DNA from: JBEKIK01 sp963838495
GTDB taxonomy: Bacteria; Planctomycetota; Planctomycetia; Pirellulales; Thermoguttaceae
NCBI GenBank assembly: GCA_963838495.1
Contig: CAWIRC010000001.1
Coordinates: forward strand, 186,001 to 250,000
Length of the DNA stretch: 64,000 nt
Direction of reading: 5' to 3'
The position numbers and the translations under genes are program-made. The notes beneath the pieces are model-generated. The model searched no databases. It was not told where the DNA came from and worked only from the letters and a program-made list of their open reading frames with translations. Of this stretch, positions 43,716 to 53,141 are shown piece by piece; position 1 is the first letter of the stretch; every line of letters starts with the position of its first letter.

Positions 43716-44501
43716 CTAATCAATTGCTCGATAAACCTTGCCAATTGGGCCGAGCATGCCAGCGAGTTCTCTTTCAGCCCAAAGATCCTTAACGCTCGCC
43801 GGGCGGCGCCAGATTGTTGCAAAGGCCGCGCCCAGACGGGCGGCTCTGGACTTTTGATTGAGAAGGCGTTCAACGTCGGGGGGCAGAGCGTCATTGGCGG
43901 CGTCCAAGATAACCCGGGCGGAGACAAGCGGCAAGCCTTGCCGTCGGCAGACTTCGGCAACGGCAAAGGTTTCCATGTCCACTGCCAAGGCTCCATGCTG
44001 TTGATGTAAAGCTTGTTTTTCGGCCGGCTCGCGAACTACGTGATCGATGGAAAGCAGCTTGCCGACGTGAAGATCGGGCCAGGCGAGTTTATCCAGAGGA
44101 AATGATGAAATAGCAGATGGCTGCCCTTGTTTCGCGTTCTCAGGCGATGGAAGCACCTGCCTAAGAATAATCTGTTCCCCGGAGGAATTGATAACGCTCT
44201 CGGCCAAGAGGATATCGTGCCGTTTAAGCGACAGGCTCAGCCCGCCTGCGAAACCGGCGGAGACGATGATTTGGGGCCGATGGCCGTTGATAAGGACTTC
44301 CGTTGCCCGGGCTGCGTTTTGCCGGCCCGGCCCGGAGCGGATAATCGCCACCCGCCGGCCTTTTAAACCGCCTTCCTTGATGAAAAAACCGCTGCCGCGG
44401 ATGCGAACCGATCCTAAAAGCAGGTCTTCAAAACAGCCGGATTCAATGCCCAGGGCGAATATGATTCCAAAATGGCAAGGTTTGATTTCCAGGTTGGACA
44501 T
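43716..44501 (-). CDS. hpnG: Hopanoid-associated phosphorylase/nucleosidase (HpnG-like)
   Basis: 261 residues, nucleoside phosphorylase/MTA-SAH nucleosidase fold: AGFAGGLSLSLKRHDILLAESVI and the active site region AVDMETFAVAEVC. HpnG removes adenine from adenosylhopane to give ribosylhopane. The assignment to HpnG rather than a general MTA/SAH nucleosidase is supported by its position after hpnH and shc on the same strand. Confidence 0.82.
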   Translation of the reverse strand: MSNLEIKPCHFGIIFALGIESGCFEDLLLGSVRIRGSGFFIKEGGLKGRRVAIIRSGPGRQNAARATEVLINGHRPQIIVSAGFAGGLSLSLKRHDILLAESVINSSGEQIILRQVLPSPENAKQGQPSAISSFPLDKLAWPDLHVGKLLSIDHVVREPAEKQALHQQHGALAVDMETFAVAEVCRRQGLPLVSARVILDAANDALPPDVERLLNQKSRAARLGAAFATIWRRPASVKDLWAERELAGMLGPIGKVYRAID

Positions 44502-44537
44502 CGTCGATAACCGGAATCAGTAGATGGCGGGCATCGC

Positions 44538-44555
44538 GAAACCGCAAGCGGTTTC
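44538..44555. repeat. Short perfect hairpin GAAACCGC / GCGGTTTC
   Basis: 8-bp arms with a 2-base loop between hpnH and hpnG. A near copy (GAAACCGCAGGCGGTTCC) occurs at 21891-21908. Confidence 0.6.
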
Positions 44556-44569
44556 AGGAAATTATGTGT

Positions 44570-45590
44570 CTACCTCATTTGCCAGACGGCCATGCGGAGG
44601 ATGTCGAGAATTCGCTTGTTTGCCGTCAACACGGCGGCGGGCTCGAAACCGCAGTGCATCAGGCAGTTTTCGCAGCGCGGGTCATTGCCCGGGCCAAGGC
44701 GGGTCCAATCGGTTATGTCGATCAGTTGGCGGTAGGTGAGGTAATGAGCGTCGCAGCACAAATAGCACCGGTCTGCGCCAGCCGCGGACGTTGAACGTGG
44801 GATTGGCCCAGGCCGCGCATTGCAATTCGCGCCGGCCGCGGAGAAACTCCAGGTAGATGGGCGAGGCAGCGAGTTTGAAGCGGCTTAGGAGTTTTTGGGC
44901 CATTTGGAATTTTTCATGGATTTCCCGCCGCGTCATGAAAATATCATTGGCGATTTTGGGATCGGCCTGGGAAACCGCGTCGTAGCCGTAAGCTGGGGAA
45001 ATCATCATGCCGTCCACGCCCAATTCGGTCAGATAGGCGAAGAGCACGGCGATCTCGTGCATGTCGGTGTCTTTATAGATGGTGGTATTGGTGCATACTG
45101 CAGAACCGGCCTTTTTGGCGGCCTGGATTCCGGAAACCGCCGCTGAAAACACGCCTTCCCGCTGCGCCATACGGTCGTGTGTGGTTTCCATGCCGTCGAG
45201 GTGCACGTTAATGAACAAGCGTTTGTCTGGCCGCAAGCCGGGCAGTTTGTCTTCCAAAAGCAGGCCGTTGGTGCATAGATAAACGTGCTTTCGCCGGGCA
45301 ATGAGCGATTGTACAAGAACTTCGATTTCCGGATAAATCAGCGGTTCGCCGCCGCAAATGCTTACCACCGGAGAGCCGCACTCGTCTACGGCGGCCAGGC
45401 ATTGCTCGATCGTCAGCCGGCAGGATAGGGTATCGGCGTATTCGCGGATCCTGCCGCAACCGCTGCACGACAAATTGCAGGCATGGAGCGGCTCGAGCAT
45501 CAGCACCAGGGGAAAATATTTCTCGCCCGCGAATTTCTTCCGCAACAGGTAACCGGCAATGGAACGGGTAAGGGACAATGGGAATCGCAT
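44570..45590 (-). CDS. hpnH: Hopanoid biosynthesis radical SAM protein HpnH, frameshifted
   Basis: Adds the 5'-deoxyadenosyl group to diploptene in extended hopanoid synthesis. From ATG 45590 (MRFPLSLTRSIAGYLLRKK): radical SAM C38-x3-C42-x2-C45 (CNLSCSGC), then SICGGEPLIYPE. After NPTFNVRGWRRP the frame breaks at about 44769-44771; the next frame gives CYLCCDAHYLTYRQLIDITDWTRLGPGNDPRCENCLMHCGFEPAAV, the family C-terminus with the extra cysteines. One surplus G explains it. About 340 residues when joined. Upstream in-frame codons are repeat-derived and not counted. Confidence 0.9.
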
Positions 45591-45605
45591 GAGGGTGTAG
45601 TTATC

Positions 45606-45665
45606 AGTTGTCAGTTTTAATTTGAATTCTGCAAGATTGCTCCCCTCTCTCAAAGGGAGAGGGGA
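45606..45665. repeat. Heptamer remnant and CTCCCCTCTC hairpin between shc and hpnH
   Basis: The region contains TGTCAGT-type heptamer remnants (45601-45615) and TCCCCTCTC-TCAAA-GGGAGAGGGGA at 45641-45665, a solo relative of the repeat inside the helicase. It fills most of the gap between the shc stop and the hpnH start. Confidence 0.65.
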
Positions 45666-45676
45666 TGAATGGGGCA

Positions 45677-47891
45677 TTAGAAATTTTCGGCACGGGCAAA
45701 AACGTAACCGGGTTTTTTCTTTGCGGGAGCTAGAGTTTCCGAATCCGGGTTTTTTTGCTTGAAGGCGGTCAATTCGTTATCGCTTTGTTTTGGATGGACC
45801 TTCAAGGCCCATTGCGAGAGGGCCAGGAGCGGGAAATAAATCGGATAGTAATGATAGCGGAGATAATATACTTGCGGGAAACCCGTGCCGGTGAATTCCG
45901 GTTCGTCCCAGGTGCCGTCGTCATTTTGCATCGAGGTCAGGTAGCGGATGCCCCTGGTTACGGCTGGATGCCGCTGGAGCCCGGCGGCAATCAGTCCCAT
46001 AACTGCCCAGGCGGTTTGCGAGGCGGTGACATCGCCTTGTCCACGGAGGTGGGGATGCTCGTAACTCTCCGGCGATTCGCCCCAGCCGCCGCAGGCCTGT
46101 TGATGGACCAAGAGCCAATTGGCCCCGGCTGCCACGGCAGGGTCTTCGGCGGGCACGCCCACGGCGGTCAAGTCCGATTATGGCCTGCCAGGTGCCGTAG
46201 ATGTAATTTACCCCCCAGCGGCCGAACCAACTGCCGTCGGGTTGCTGTGCGCGGCGTACGTAGGCCACGGCCCGGTCCACGGCCGCATCGCCCAGCCGGC
46301 GGCCGAGTATGCCCAGGGCCTCCAACACGCGGCCGGTTATATCCGGGGTGCTGGGGTCGATCATGGCATTATGATCGGCAAAGGGTATGTAGCAGAGAAA
46401 TTCGCGGTTGTTGTTGCGATCAAAGGCGCCCCAGCCCCCGTCGTCGTTTTGCATGGCCATGATCCATTGTTCGCCGCGGCGGATGGCCTGGACAGTTTGG
46501 TCCAAGGTAAAAACCTCGTCATCTGTCGGGGCGGCGTTGGCCTTTCGCCCATGCTGATCGGTTTCGGAAATTATGCGCAGGGCGGGCGGCAGGGAGCCTG
46601 TTGTATCCAGTCTTTCGTTCAAATGGGCATGCAGCGCCATAAGGGTCATGACGGTATCGTCCACGTCCGGATAAAACGCATTGGCATATTCAAAGCACCA
46701 TCCGCCCGGCTCGACTTTCACTTTTTCGGCCCAATCGCCGCGCCGGGAGATCTGCCGGTTTAAAAGCCAGGCTATTGCCTTGCGAATGGCGGGAGTGTCG
46801 TTGCCAATGCCCCCGGCCGATAAGGCCCGCAGCGTTATCGCCGTATCCCAGACCGGGGATTTGCAGGGTTGCACCCGGGTAGTGTCGTTTTCCGGGTCCT
46901 CGATGACCAGGTCATCCAATTGCCTCATGCACTGGAGGAACTCGGGGCTGTCGTCGGCATAACCCAGGCACTTCAGGGCCAAAATGCTCCATACTATGGG
47001 CGGATAAATTGCTCCCAGGCCGTCGCTTTCCTGAAAGCGTTCCAGCATCCACTTTTTTGCGGCGGCAATCGCCCGCCGCCTGAGCGGAAGCAATCCATGC
47101 CGCTTGCACCATTTCCACAGGCAGTCGGCAGTGCGGAAAAAGCGGTCCCAACTCAACAATCCGGCGCCGCCTTTCAGGCCGGGGCATCTTAGCGGGGGCC
47201 AGTTTTCGGGCTCGCGGATGAATAACTCGCGGATGCCCAAGCGGGGATTGATTTCCCGCACCGGCTGAAATGCCGATATGATCGACAGCGGCACGACAAT
47301 CGTCCGCGACCAGGCGCTCATGTCGTAAATATTTATAGGGAACCATTTTGGCAAAAGCATGATTTCCGGGGGGATCGCCGGGCATTGTTCGTAAGAAATC
47401 TGGCCTAAAAGGGCCAAAAAGAAGCGGGTATAGCTGTTCACGGCGTCGGCCCCGCCGTGGGCTAGAATCGCCTCCCGGGCCCGCTGCATGTATTCGGCGC
47501 TGGGATCGTGTCCGGTGAGTTTAAGGGCGAAATATGCCTCCACGCTGGAACTGATGGCCAGTTTTCCGCCCTGATACATGGCCCAGCCGCCCTCGGGTAG
47601 CTGTTTTTCGACAATATAATTGGCGGCCCGCCGGGCCAGATCGGAGTTTTCCCGGCCCAAATAAGCTAAAAGCAGGATAGTTTCGGTCTCGGTGAGGGTA
47701 TCGCCTTCCAATTCCGCACACCAGGAACCATCCAGGTGCTGCTCAGTGAGAAGCCATTGCCTGGTGCGGGTAATGGCGCGCCTGACAGGCGTGCCCAGCG
47801 TTTTAAGGATTTGAGGGTCGGCCCCCCCAATTTCCCGCGGCTGACCTGGCCTGTCCATAGACCAGACAGAAAGACTCCGGATCGAACTCAT
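45677..47891 (-). CDS. shc: Squalene-hopene cyclase, frameshifted
   Basis: Cyclises squalene to hopene, the first committed step of hopanoids, at the membrane. DxDD catalytic motif D409-V-D411-D412-T, several QW repeats (for example QNDDGGWGAFD, QPDGSWFGRWGVNYIYGTW). After YGTWQAIIGL the frame breaks near 46169; the next frame runs TAVGVPAEDPAVAAGANWLLVHQQACGGWGESPESYEHPHLRGQG to the stop. One surplus C on the plus strand accounts for it. Joined length about 737 residues. Heads the shc-hpnH-hpnG cluster. Confidence 0.93.
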
Positions 47892-48123
47892 CGCCGGCCT
47901 CCTACAGTTAGCGGTCGTCCCTGACGCGCAATCCCGAATTAACGGGAACGTAAGAGTAATTTATTATATATGCCCATACTTAACAATACAGAAAAATGGG
48001 CAAAATCGGCCGTGCTAGCATGAAATTTTATAATGAGGCCGGTAAAAGTCAAAATTCCAGGGTGCGAGCTGGTGAATTTTGTTGGATTTCGGTTGTGGTT
48101 TTTGGGGAGAAGAATAAGAAGAA

Positions 48124-48175
48124 TAAAGGGGACAGGCGCATATATTGAAGAATAAAGGGGACAGGCGCATATATA
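48124..48175. repeat. Tandem duplication with GGGGACAGGCGCATATAT core
   Basis: GAATAAAGGGGACAGGCGCA-TATAT occurs twice in tandem. An inverted copy of the same core is at 49803-49822, so the IS at 48200-49556 and its flank sit between inverted copies. Related GGTGACAG elements flank the RAYT genes further right. Confidence 0.85.
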
Positions 48176-48199
48176 GACTAGGTTGGGAAATCTTAGTAA

Positions 48200-49556
48200 C
48201 TGGACTTTTGCAAATTAGGTCAAACCCAACCGTAATGTGATATGGTCAAGACCGTAGGAATAATCGGTGACTTGTTCGATCACCCAGGCGATGGTGGATC
48301 GCATGGTTTCGCGCATTACCGCCCGACAGGCTTCGCCGATGGTCGTCAGTTTGCGGAGGGCCCATGTTTTCGCACGGTTCGGCCCGAGTTGATCCATGAG
48401 CAGAGTGTACGCCAGCATGACCAAGTACATGTGCCGGGTCTGGCCTTGGCCGTCGCGCAGCTGACAATCTCCCATGCCCAACTCCTGCTTTCCGTCCCGA
48501 TGAAAGGTCTCCGTTCCTGTCCAGCGATATTTGTAAACCAAGAGAATCCGCACCACGTCCCAGGCGACACGGTTGGTTATCAAAATCTTGCAGGGTTGTT
48601 TGTCTCGTTTGTTGTCCCAAATAATTACGATCCGTACCTTGTGGTTGACTCCGGGTATATGCAAGCAAACGGTGAAATGCCATTGTTGCTCTCGTCCGCG
48701 ATGGAACGATTTGCGGGTTTCGGGATCGATCTCGGCGGCGAGTTCGTCGGCGCGGATCACTTTGCCCTTCCATTCGACCTTGCGATTGAACTTCAAGTCG
48801 CCGACATAGCCGCGAGGCCGGTCGAAACGGTCCCTCTTGGAATGAATGTGGTTCAGTATCTCCGCGTTGGTGAAATAGCTGTCGAAAGTGAAGTCCCCGG
48901 GAATTTCCCGCTCGCATACCCAATCGACCAATTGGCAACAGAGCTTGGTATGATCGAAGAATTTCTCTCCGGTGGCCTCGCATTGCTCCCGCTTGCGGAA
49001 GCGGCGGAATTCCAGGGGATAGTGCTTCCCGCTGGAGCACACGTAGTTGGCGAACAGATAATCGTGGGCGATTTTGTTTCGCTGATCGGCGTGATCCCAG
49101 AACCATCCTGCGTCTTTGATGTACTTTCCGTCGTGGTCGATCAGCACGTTGTCGATGGCAATGACCCCGCGGTCCGTATATTGAGTGCTGGAATCCCGCT
49201 GCAACCATTCCAACCGCCGTTGGTTGAGGGTTTCCGCGTCCCAATCCACTTCGGTCAAGAATTTGTTGAGGCAGGATTGGTCGGTGGTCTGGGCAAACTC
49301 CCGATTGATCCCCAGGACCGACTTCCGCTCCGCAATCATCAGTCCTGTAAGATACTCCGCGAAATGCCTTCGCTGCGGTTCGTTGGCAAACAAATCTCCG
49401 AACTGCTCCATAGCGTCCCGAACGACTTGAGGAAACTCGATGATCCCTGGCATGACTGCACCATCCTTGGTTGTGAAGTGCCATCCCAAACACCACCGAA
49501 TTAAACGCAATTTTACCCATTTTGACAAGACCAAACAACAGTTTGCAAAAGTCCAG
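48200..49556. mobile_element. Complete insertion sequence with 15-bp inverted repeats
   Basis: Terminal inverted repeats CTGGACTTTTGCAAA (48200-48214) and TTTGCAAAAGTCCAG (49542-49556) are perfect. The same 7-bp sequence TTAGTAA flanks both ends (48193-48199 and 49557-49563), the expected target-site duplication. One transposase gene fills the element. It looks recent and possibly active. Confidence 0.93.
48215..49453 (-). CDS. DDE transposase (IS4/IS701-like)
   Basis: About 412 residues from ATG 49453 (MPGIIEFPQVVRDAMEQF). Catalytic acids can be placed at AIDNVLIDHDG, TFDSYFTN and TGTETFHRDGKQELG (the conserved Y-x-R-W-x-x-E type block YKYRWTGTETFHRDGK). The N-terminal QRRHFAEYLTGLMIAERKSVLGI resembles IS701-type transposases. 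Open frame continues upstream to 49534 using a TTG. Intact. The antisense strand also has a long open frame, a by-product. Confidence 0.88.
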   Translation of the reverse strand: MPGIIEFPQVVRDAMEQFGDLFANEPQRRHFAEYLTGLMIAERKSVLGINREFAQTTDQSCLNKFLTEVDWDAETLNQRRLEWLQRDSSTQYTDRGVIAIDNVLIDHDGKYIKDAGWFWDHADQRNKIAHDYLFANYVCSSGKHYPLEFRRFRKREQCEATGEKFFDHTKLCCQLVDWVCEREIPGDFTFDSYFTNAEILNHIHSKRDRFDRPRGYVGDLKFNRKVEWKGKVIRADELAAEIDPETRKSFHRGREQQWHFTVCLHIPGVNHKVRIVIIWDNKRDKQPCKILITNRVAWDVVRILLVYKYRWTGTETFHRDGKQELGMGDCQLRDGQGQTRHMYLVMLAYTLLMDQLGPNRAKTWALRKLTTIGEACRAVMRETMRSTIAWVIEQVTDYSYGLDHITLRLGLT

Positions 49557-49868
49557 TTAGTAAGATTGCGGCCATGACTAGAACCGCAAGAGTCGCGCCG
49601 GGGGGTGCTTAACGGTGGCGTGGGACGAATGCAGATTCAGGCCTTCGAGCACGTCGTACCATTCGTCGATGATGCGTTAGCTCGCGCAGCCCTTCGGCAG
49701 CACCACATGGACCGATTGACTGCGGAACAACTCGGGCTGCAATCGACGCTCCGGCGTCGAGGTCGCTCTCATAGGATACATTCTTGAACCAAAATACTCA
49801 ATTTACCCAATATATGCGCCTGTCCCCTTTTTATCTCCATATTAGGCGCGGGGAAAACGGCGACAGCC
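49557..49868. other. Remnant region between IS and truncated secreted protein
   Basis: About 310 bp. Starts with the right target duplication TTAGTAA. The centre (49600-49790) reads on the minus strand as RIIDEWYDVLEGLNLHSSHATVKH, a piece of an unidentified protein broken by stops. An inverted GGGGACAGGCGCATATAT core lies at 49803-49822. No intact gene. Confidence 0.55.
49803..49822. repeat. Inverted copy of GGGGACAGGCGCATATAT core
   Basis: Reads ATATATGCGCCTGTCCCC on the plus strand and is the reverse complement of the cores at 48131-48148 and 48157-48174. Followed by TTTTTATC. Confidence 0.85.
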
Positions 49869-51527
49869 GTGTTTACGATAGACAACCCGCGCGGGGATGG
49901 AAACCCGGTGTTGGGCGTTTGGTCACTGAACTATGATCCCACGGTAATAAAAGTATTCGCCGGCGGCGGCGAGATTTTGCCCGGAAAGTTGAATCTAGAA
50001 CAAGGCCTGGTTTCCTCCCAACAAATAACGCTGACCATAATCGGGGTTTCCGGCGGCAATGCCGATATTTCCGCAAGATGGAACGTCTGGACCGATCCCG
50101 AGGCACCCTTAGGTCGGGCATTCAATATAGGCGGGGAACAGGACATGGGCATCCAGGCCGTTAACGTGGATATCGACACTGACTCGAACAATGACGGCAC
50201 CATAGACCATTTTACGGACAATCCGGTCGAGGATCAGGACCTGGGTCGCGTTATGAACGTGCATGCCGACGGCTATGACGACCTGGCCGAAGTGGATATT
50301 CGTTTCACGGGCATTAGCTACTATCCCCTTTCCGCCGGCCACGTGATCGGCGAACTTACAGCCACCGGCGACATCCGCGTTTGGGCCGACCAGGGAATGA
50401 CAACCCTTCTCGCATCGCCCGGCCAAAGCAAAACCTGGGACCTGTATTCCGATGTTGTCCCGTCAACCGTATATGTCGAAGGGTTAACGCCCGGAGATTC
50501 CCAATTATCCTGGACAGTCATAGTTAATGGCAATGAGTTAAACACTGATTCAGTGAAGTTCAAGAATATTAAAATTGATATTAAAAAAGACGGCCAAATA
50601 ATTACAAATACAACAGTGGATGTTGTCGTTGGGCAAAAAATGTCGTTAACCGCTGAAATTCAGGGTCGGAATCCCCAATTTCCCATTTATATGCCATATT
50701 ATTCTTGGGACATAACAAATGGTACCGCAGTCAAAGATTATAAGCAAACTCCAAACAGAGGATATATAGTTGATTTTTCTAATCAGGACTATAATAAAAA
50801 GAAATTTGTATTTTATTGGATCGCTGGAAGCAATCAAAATTCTCAAGTAGAATTAACACTGTCTTTTGGACCATTTGGAGTAAAAGAAGATGCATGGTTT
50901 AATGTTTTGCGTCCTATGGCAACATTGACAGAAACTCCAACATCTGATAGACCCGAAGTGGATGTAAGTAATCCAGGTTTTCCAGGTAGTGGACTAGAAT
51001 TGCATTTTGGCAGCTTTAATTCTCCTGGAATGACCTGGAACGGATCCGTGACAACAACAAATTGCACTGGTGGAGAAATTCAGTTGGTTCAGTTGATCAA
51101 TACAGATTCCCGATCCACAGAGGATGGCACAGATTTCAGATGGAAGATAACGACGGATGGCGCCTATGTCCTGGATCCAAACAAAAATACCGGGGCCGTT
51201 GAATATGGTAAAAAACCCATTGACGATAATGCGACAGTGAGTTTTCAATCCGATGATACACCGGGTGCCGCTTTATTTGGCTACAATTATTATTATTGCA
51301 GCGACCAATTTGAGGATTACTTGATGTACCGGCCCACAGGAGGCATTTGGGTCACCTTGAAAGTATCTTATTGGTCATGGGATGGCACTGCCGTCATGAA
51401 TTTGGAAACCGGTCATTGGGCGTGTACAGGCTTTGGGTATTCATTTGGCCCAAGCAGCGATAGCACTGAATTACCGATATGGGAAAATTCTATTACGTCT
51501 ATTGGGAGAATGCCGGACAATTCGTAA
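49869..51527 (+). CDS. 5'-truncated secreted protein fragment
   Basis: 552 residues, without a signal peptide. Beta-rich, with Asp/Asn-rich segment DIDTDSNNDGTIDHFTDNPVEDQD and immunoglobulin-like regions. The frame is open upstream to the mobile-element repeat near 49822, so the true N-terminus was probably removed by element insertion. Base composition drops to AT-rich after about 50530. Followed by a small secreted protein with GGAG ribosome site; probably one operon. No family recognised. Confidence 0.7.
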   Translation: MFTIDNPRGDGNPVLGVWSLNYDPTVIKVFAGGGEILPGKLNLEQGLVSSQQITLTIIGVSGGNADISARWNVWTDPEAPLGRAFNIGGEQDMGIQAVNVDIDTDSNNDGTIDHFTDNPVEDQDLGRVMNVHADGYDDLAEVDIRFTGISYYPLSAGHVIGELTATGDIRVWADQGMTTLLASPGQSKTWDLYSDVVPSTVYVEGLTPGDSQLSWTVIVNGNELNTDSVKFKNIKIDIKKDGQIITNTTVDVVVGQKMSLTAEIQGRNPQFPIYMPYYSWDITNGTAVKDYKQTPNRGYIVDFSNQDYNKKKFVFYWIAGSNQNSQVELTLSFGPFGVKEDAWFNVLRPMATLTETPTSDRPEVDVSNPGFPGSGLELHFGSFNSPGMTWNGSVTTTNCTGGEIQLVQLINTDSRSTEDGTDFRWKITTDGAYVLDPNKNTGAVEYGKKPIDDNATVSFQSDDTPGAALFGYNYYYCSDQFEDYLMYRPTGGIWVTLKVSYWSWDGTAVMNLETGHWACTGFGYSFGPSSDSTELPIWENSITSIGRMPDNS

Positions 51528-51543
51528 AAAGGAGACATCCAGA

Positions 51544-52083
51544 ATGTTTTATTATCTAAGAGCAGTATTATTTACGATTGTGCCCACGATGTTTTTGTTT
51601 CAATCAGAGAATGAAACAAAAGATAATAAAAGAGAATGGGGAAAACAAATTGAAGGGCAGGAAATATCAATTAGAACAACTAAGCTCAGGTATGCCCCGG
51701 AAGAGCGAATAATATTGCATATAATATATAAAAATGCCGGTAAGAACCCCGTAATAACATATTCGGGCACAGGACGTCATTATGAAATAACAGTTACGAG
51801 ACAAGATGGGAAAGAGACACCGTTGACAACTTTTGGAAAAGGTGCTTTCGATAGAATATTTCATAGGCATATCATTCAAATACAGCCCGGCGAAGATCAG
51901 GAGACAGACTACCTTCTAAGCAGAATACACGACCTGACGTCAGATGGCAAATATACCATAATCGCAAAAAGGACAGTTGGAAAAGATGAGAAAGGTAAAG
52001 ATATTATAACTATAACTTCAAATAAATTGGAAATCACCATCGATAGCAACCTCGACCCAGATTATGGCAAATTCAGTGGCTAG
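51544..52083 (+). CDS. Secreted BsuPI-like single-domain protein
   Basis: 179 residues. Signal-like N-terminus MFYYLRAVLFTIVPTMFLFQS. One beta-sandwich domain: RYAPEERIILHIIYKNAGKNPVITYSGTGRHYEITVTRQDGKETPLT ... IQIQPGEDQETDYLLSRIHDLTSDGKYTI, which resembles the intracellular proteinase inhibitor BsuPI type. A clear AAGGAG lies 8 bp upstream. It follows the truncated secreted protein by 16 bp. AT-rich like its neighbour. BsuPI similarity is by pattern only. Confidence 0.65.
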   Translation: MFYYLRAVLFTIVPTMFLFQSENETKDNKREWGKQIEGQEISIRTTKLRYAPEERIILHIIYKNAGKNPVITYSGTGRHYEITVTRQDGKETPLTTFGKGAFDRIFHRHIIQIQPGEDQETDYLLSRIHDLTSDGKYTIIAKRTVGKDEKGKDIITITSNKLEITIDSNLDPDYGKFSG

Positions 52084-52137
52084 TAAAAGACTTGATTTCC
52101 TCCCAACAAAAGAAAAAAGGAAGAAAAAAGGAAAAAA

Positions 52138-52150
52138 GGTGACAGCCACC
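52138..52150. repeat. REP-like GGTGACAGCCACC
   Basis: Near-perfect inverted repeat upstream of the truncated RAYT. The partner GGTGACAGTCACC (perfect palindrome) is at 53142-53154, on the far side of the RAYT cluster. Preceded by A/G-rich repeat (52110-52137). Confidence 0.75.
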
Positions 52151-52190
52151 AAATTTGACAAGCCTGGGGTATTTTGGTAAAAAGCTGTGG

Positions 52191-52361
52191 ATGGCACGGC
52201 CACGACGGTATTCGCCGGGAGGGATGGTTTTCCACATTCTCAACCGAGGCGTGGGTCGGAGGATGCTATTCGCCAAGGACGAGGATTTTTTGGCGTTCGA
52301 GCGAGTCATCGAGGAGTCGTTGCGCACTCGTCGACATTCCGGGGACACGAACCGATATTGA
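52191..52361 (+). pseudogene. 5' fragment of a REP-associated tyrosine transposase (RAYT)
   Basis: Encodes MARPRRYSPGGMVFHILNRG-VGRRMLFAKDEDFLAFERVIEESLRTR and then runs into the inverted repeat of the next RAYT unit (RHSGDTNRY). This is the N-terminal quarter of a Y1/RAYT protein lacking the HUH motif and catalytic Tyr. Truncated by insertion of the 52339-53081 unit; no 3' part is found beyond 53081. Confidence 0.85.
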
Positions 52362-53081
52362 CAAATTAGGTAAGTATCGGTAGCTTTTCGGTATGGCTAG
52401 ACTGGCAAGATTGGTCGTACCAGGGCTGCCGCATCACATAACGCAGCGCGGCAATCGTCGGCAGCAGACGTTTTTTTGCAAGGAAGACTATGCGGTCTAC
52501 GTGGAACTGATGGCCGACTGGTGCAAGGAGCGCGGAGTTACGATTTGGGCGTATTGCCTGATGCCCAATCACGTTCATCTAATTGCTGTTCCGCAGTCGG
52601 AGGATGGCCTTGGTCGAGCCATCGGCGAAGCGCACCGGCGTTACACGCGGCGGATCAACTTCCGCGAGAAATGGCGGGGCTACCTATGGCAAGGGCGTTT
52701 CGCTTCGTTCGTGATGGACGAGCCGTACTTGCTGGCGGCCGCGCGATACGTGGAACTCAATCCGGTGCGGGCCGGTTTGGTGTCCGACGCCGCCGATTGG
52801 CCATGGAGCAGTGCGAAAGCGCACCTTAGTGGCCGCGACGACCGATTGGTCCGAGTCGCCCCGATGCTGGCAATGGTTGCCGACTGGCAAGGCCTCTTAA
52901 ACAGTGCAACCGGAGAAGAAGAACTTAGGGAACTGCGAGAACACGGCCGCAGCGGTTGTCCCTTAGGCAGCGCGACGTTTGTAGACAGGCTGGAGCGAGC
53001 GGTCGGCCGTATCCTCCACCCAGGAAAGGCAGGCCGTCCGTCGAAATTACTCAAACACCCATAATCGGTTCGTGTCCCCGG
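52339..53081. mobile_element. RAYT unit with 18-bp inverted repeats
   Basis: Perfect inverted repeats CCGGGGACACGAACCGAT (52339-52356) and ATCGGTTCGTGTCCCCGG (53064-53081) bound one intact RAYT gene. The unit interrupts another RAYT. The right repeat begins at the last base of the RAYT stop codon. Confidence 0.88.
52393..53064 (+). CDS. rayT: REP-associated tyrosine transposase (RAYT, Y1-type)
   Basis: 223 residues. Starts MARLARLVVPGLPHHITQRGNRRQ; HUH motif in MPNHVHLIAVP; catalytic Tyr region AARYVELNPVRAGLV, then DWPWSSAKAHLSG. All Y1/RAYT blocks are present. These proteins process single-stranded REP hairpins and are the presumed agents of REP dispersal. Ends inside the right inverted repeat. 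Confidence 0.95.
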   Translation: MARLARLVVPGLPHHITQRGNRRQQTFFCKEDYAVYVELMADWCKERGVTIWAYCLMPNHVHLIAVPQSEDGLGRAIGEAHRRYTRRINFREKWRGYLWQGRFASFVMDEPYLLAAARYVELNPVRAGLVSDAADWPWSSAKAHLSGRDDRLVRVAPMLAMVADWQGLLNSATGEEELRELREHGRSGCPLGSATFVDRLERAVGRILHPGKAGRPSKLLKHP

Positions 53082-53139
53082 AATTGCCCCCCGGAATTGC
53101 CCCGGAATTGCCTCCCGGAATTGCCCCGGAATTGCCCCA
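53077..53139. repeat. Tandem repeat of CCGGAATTGCC
   Basis: Five units of GGAATTGCCCC with spacing of 11 to 13 bp. Adjacent to the right inverted repeat of the RAYT unit. Not CRISPR: no spacers of even length. Confidence 0.85.
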
Positions 53140-53141
53140 GA

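Noticed and set aside
48242..49504. Long plus-strand open frame (420 codons) opposite the transposase
   Set aside because: It lies fully inside the IS on the antisense strand, has no recognisable domain, and the transposase frame carries all motifs.
53077..53139. Possible CRISPR-like array
   Set aside because: Units are 11-13 bp with no spacers; simple tandem repeat next to the RAYT.
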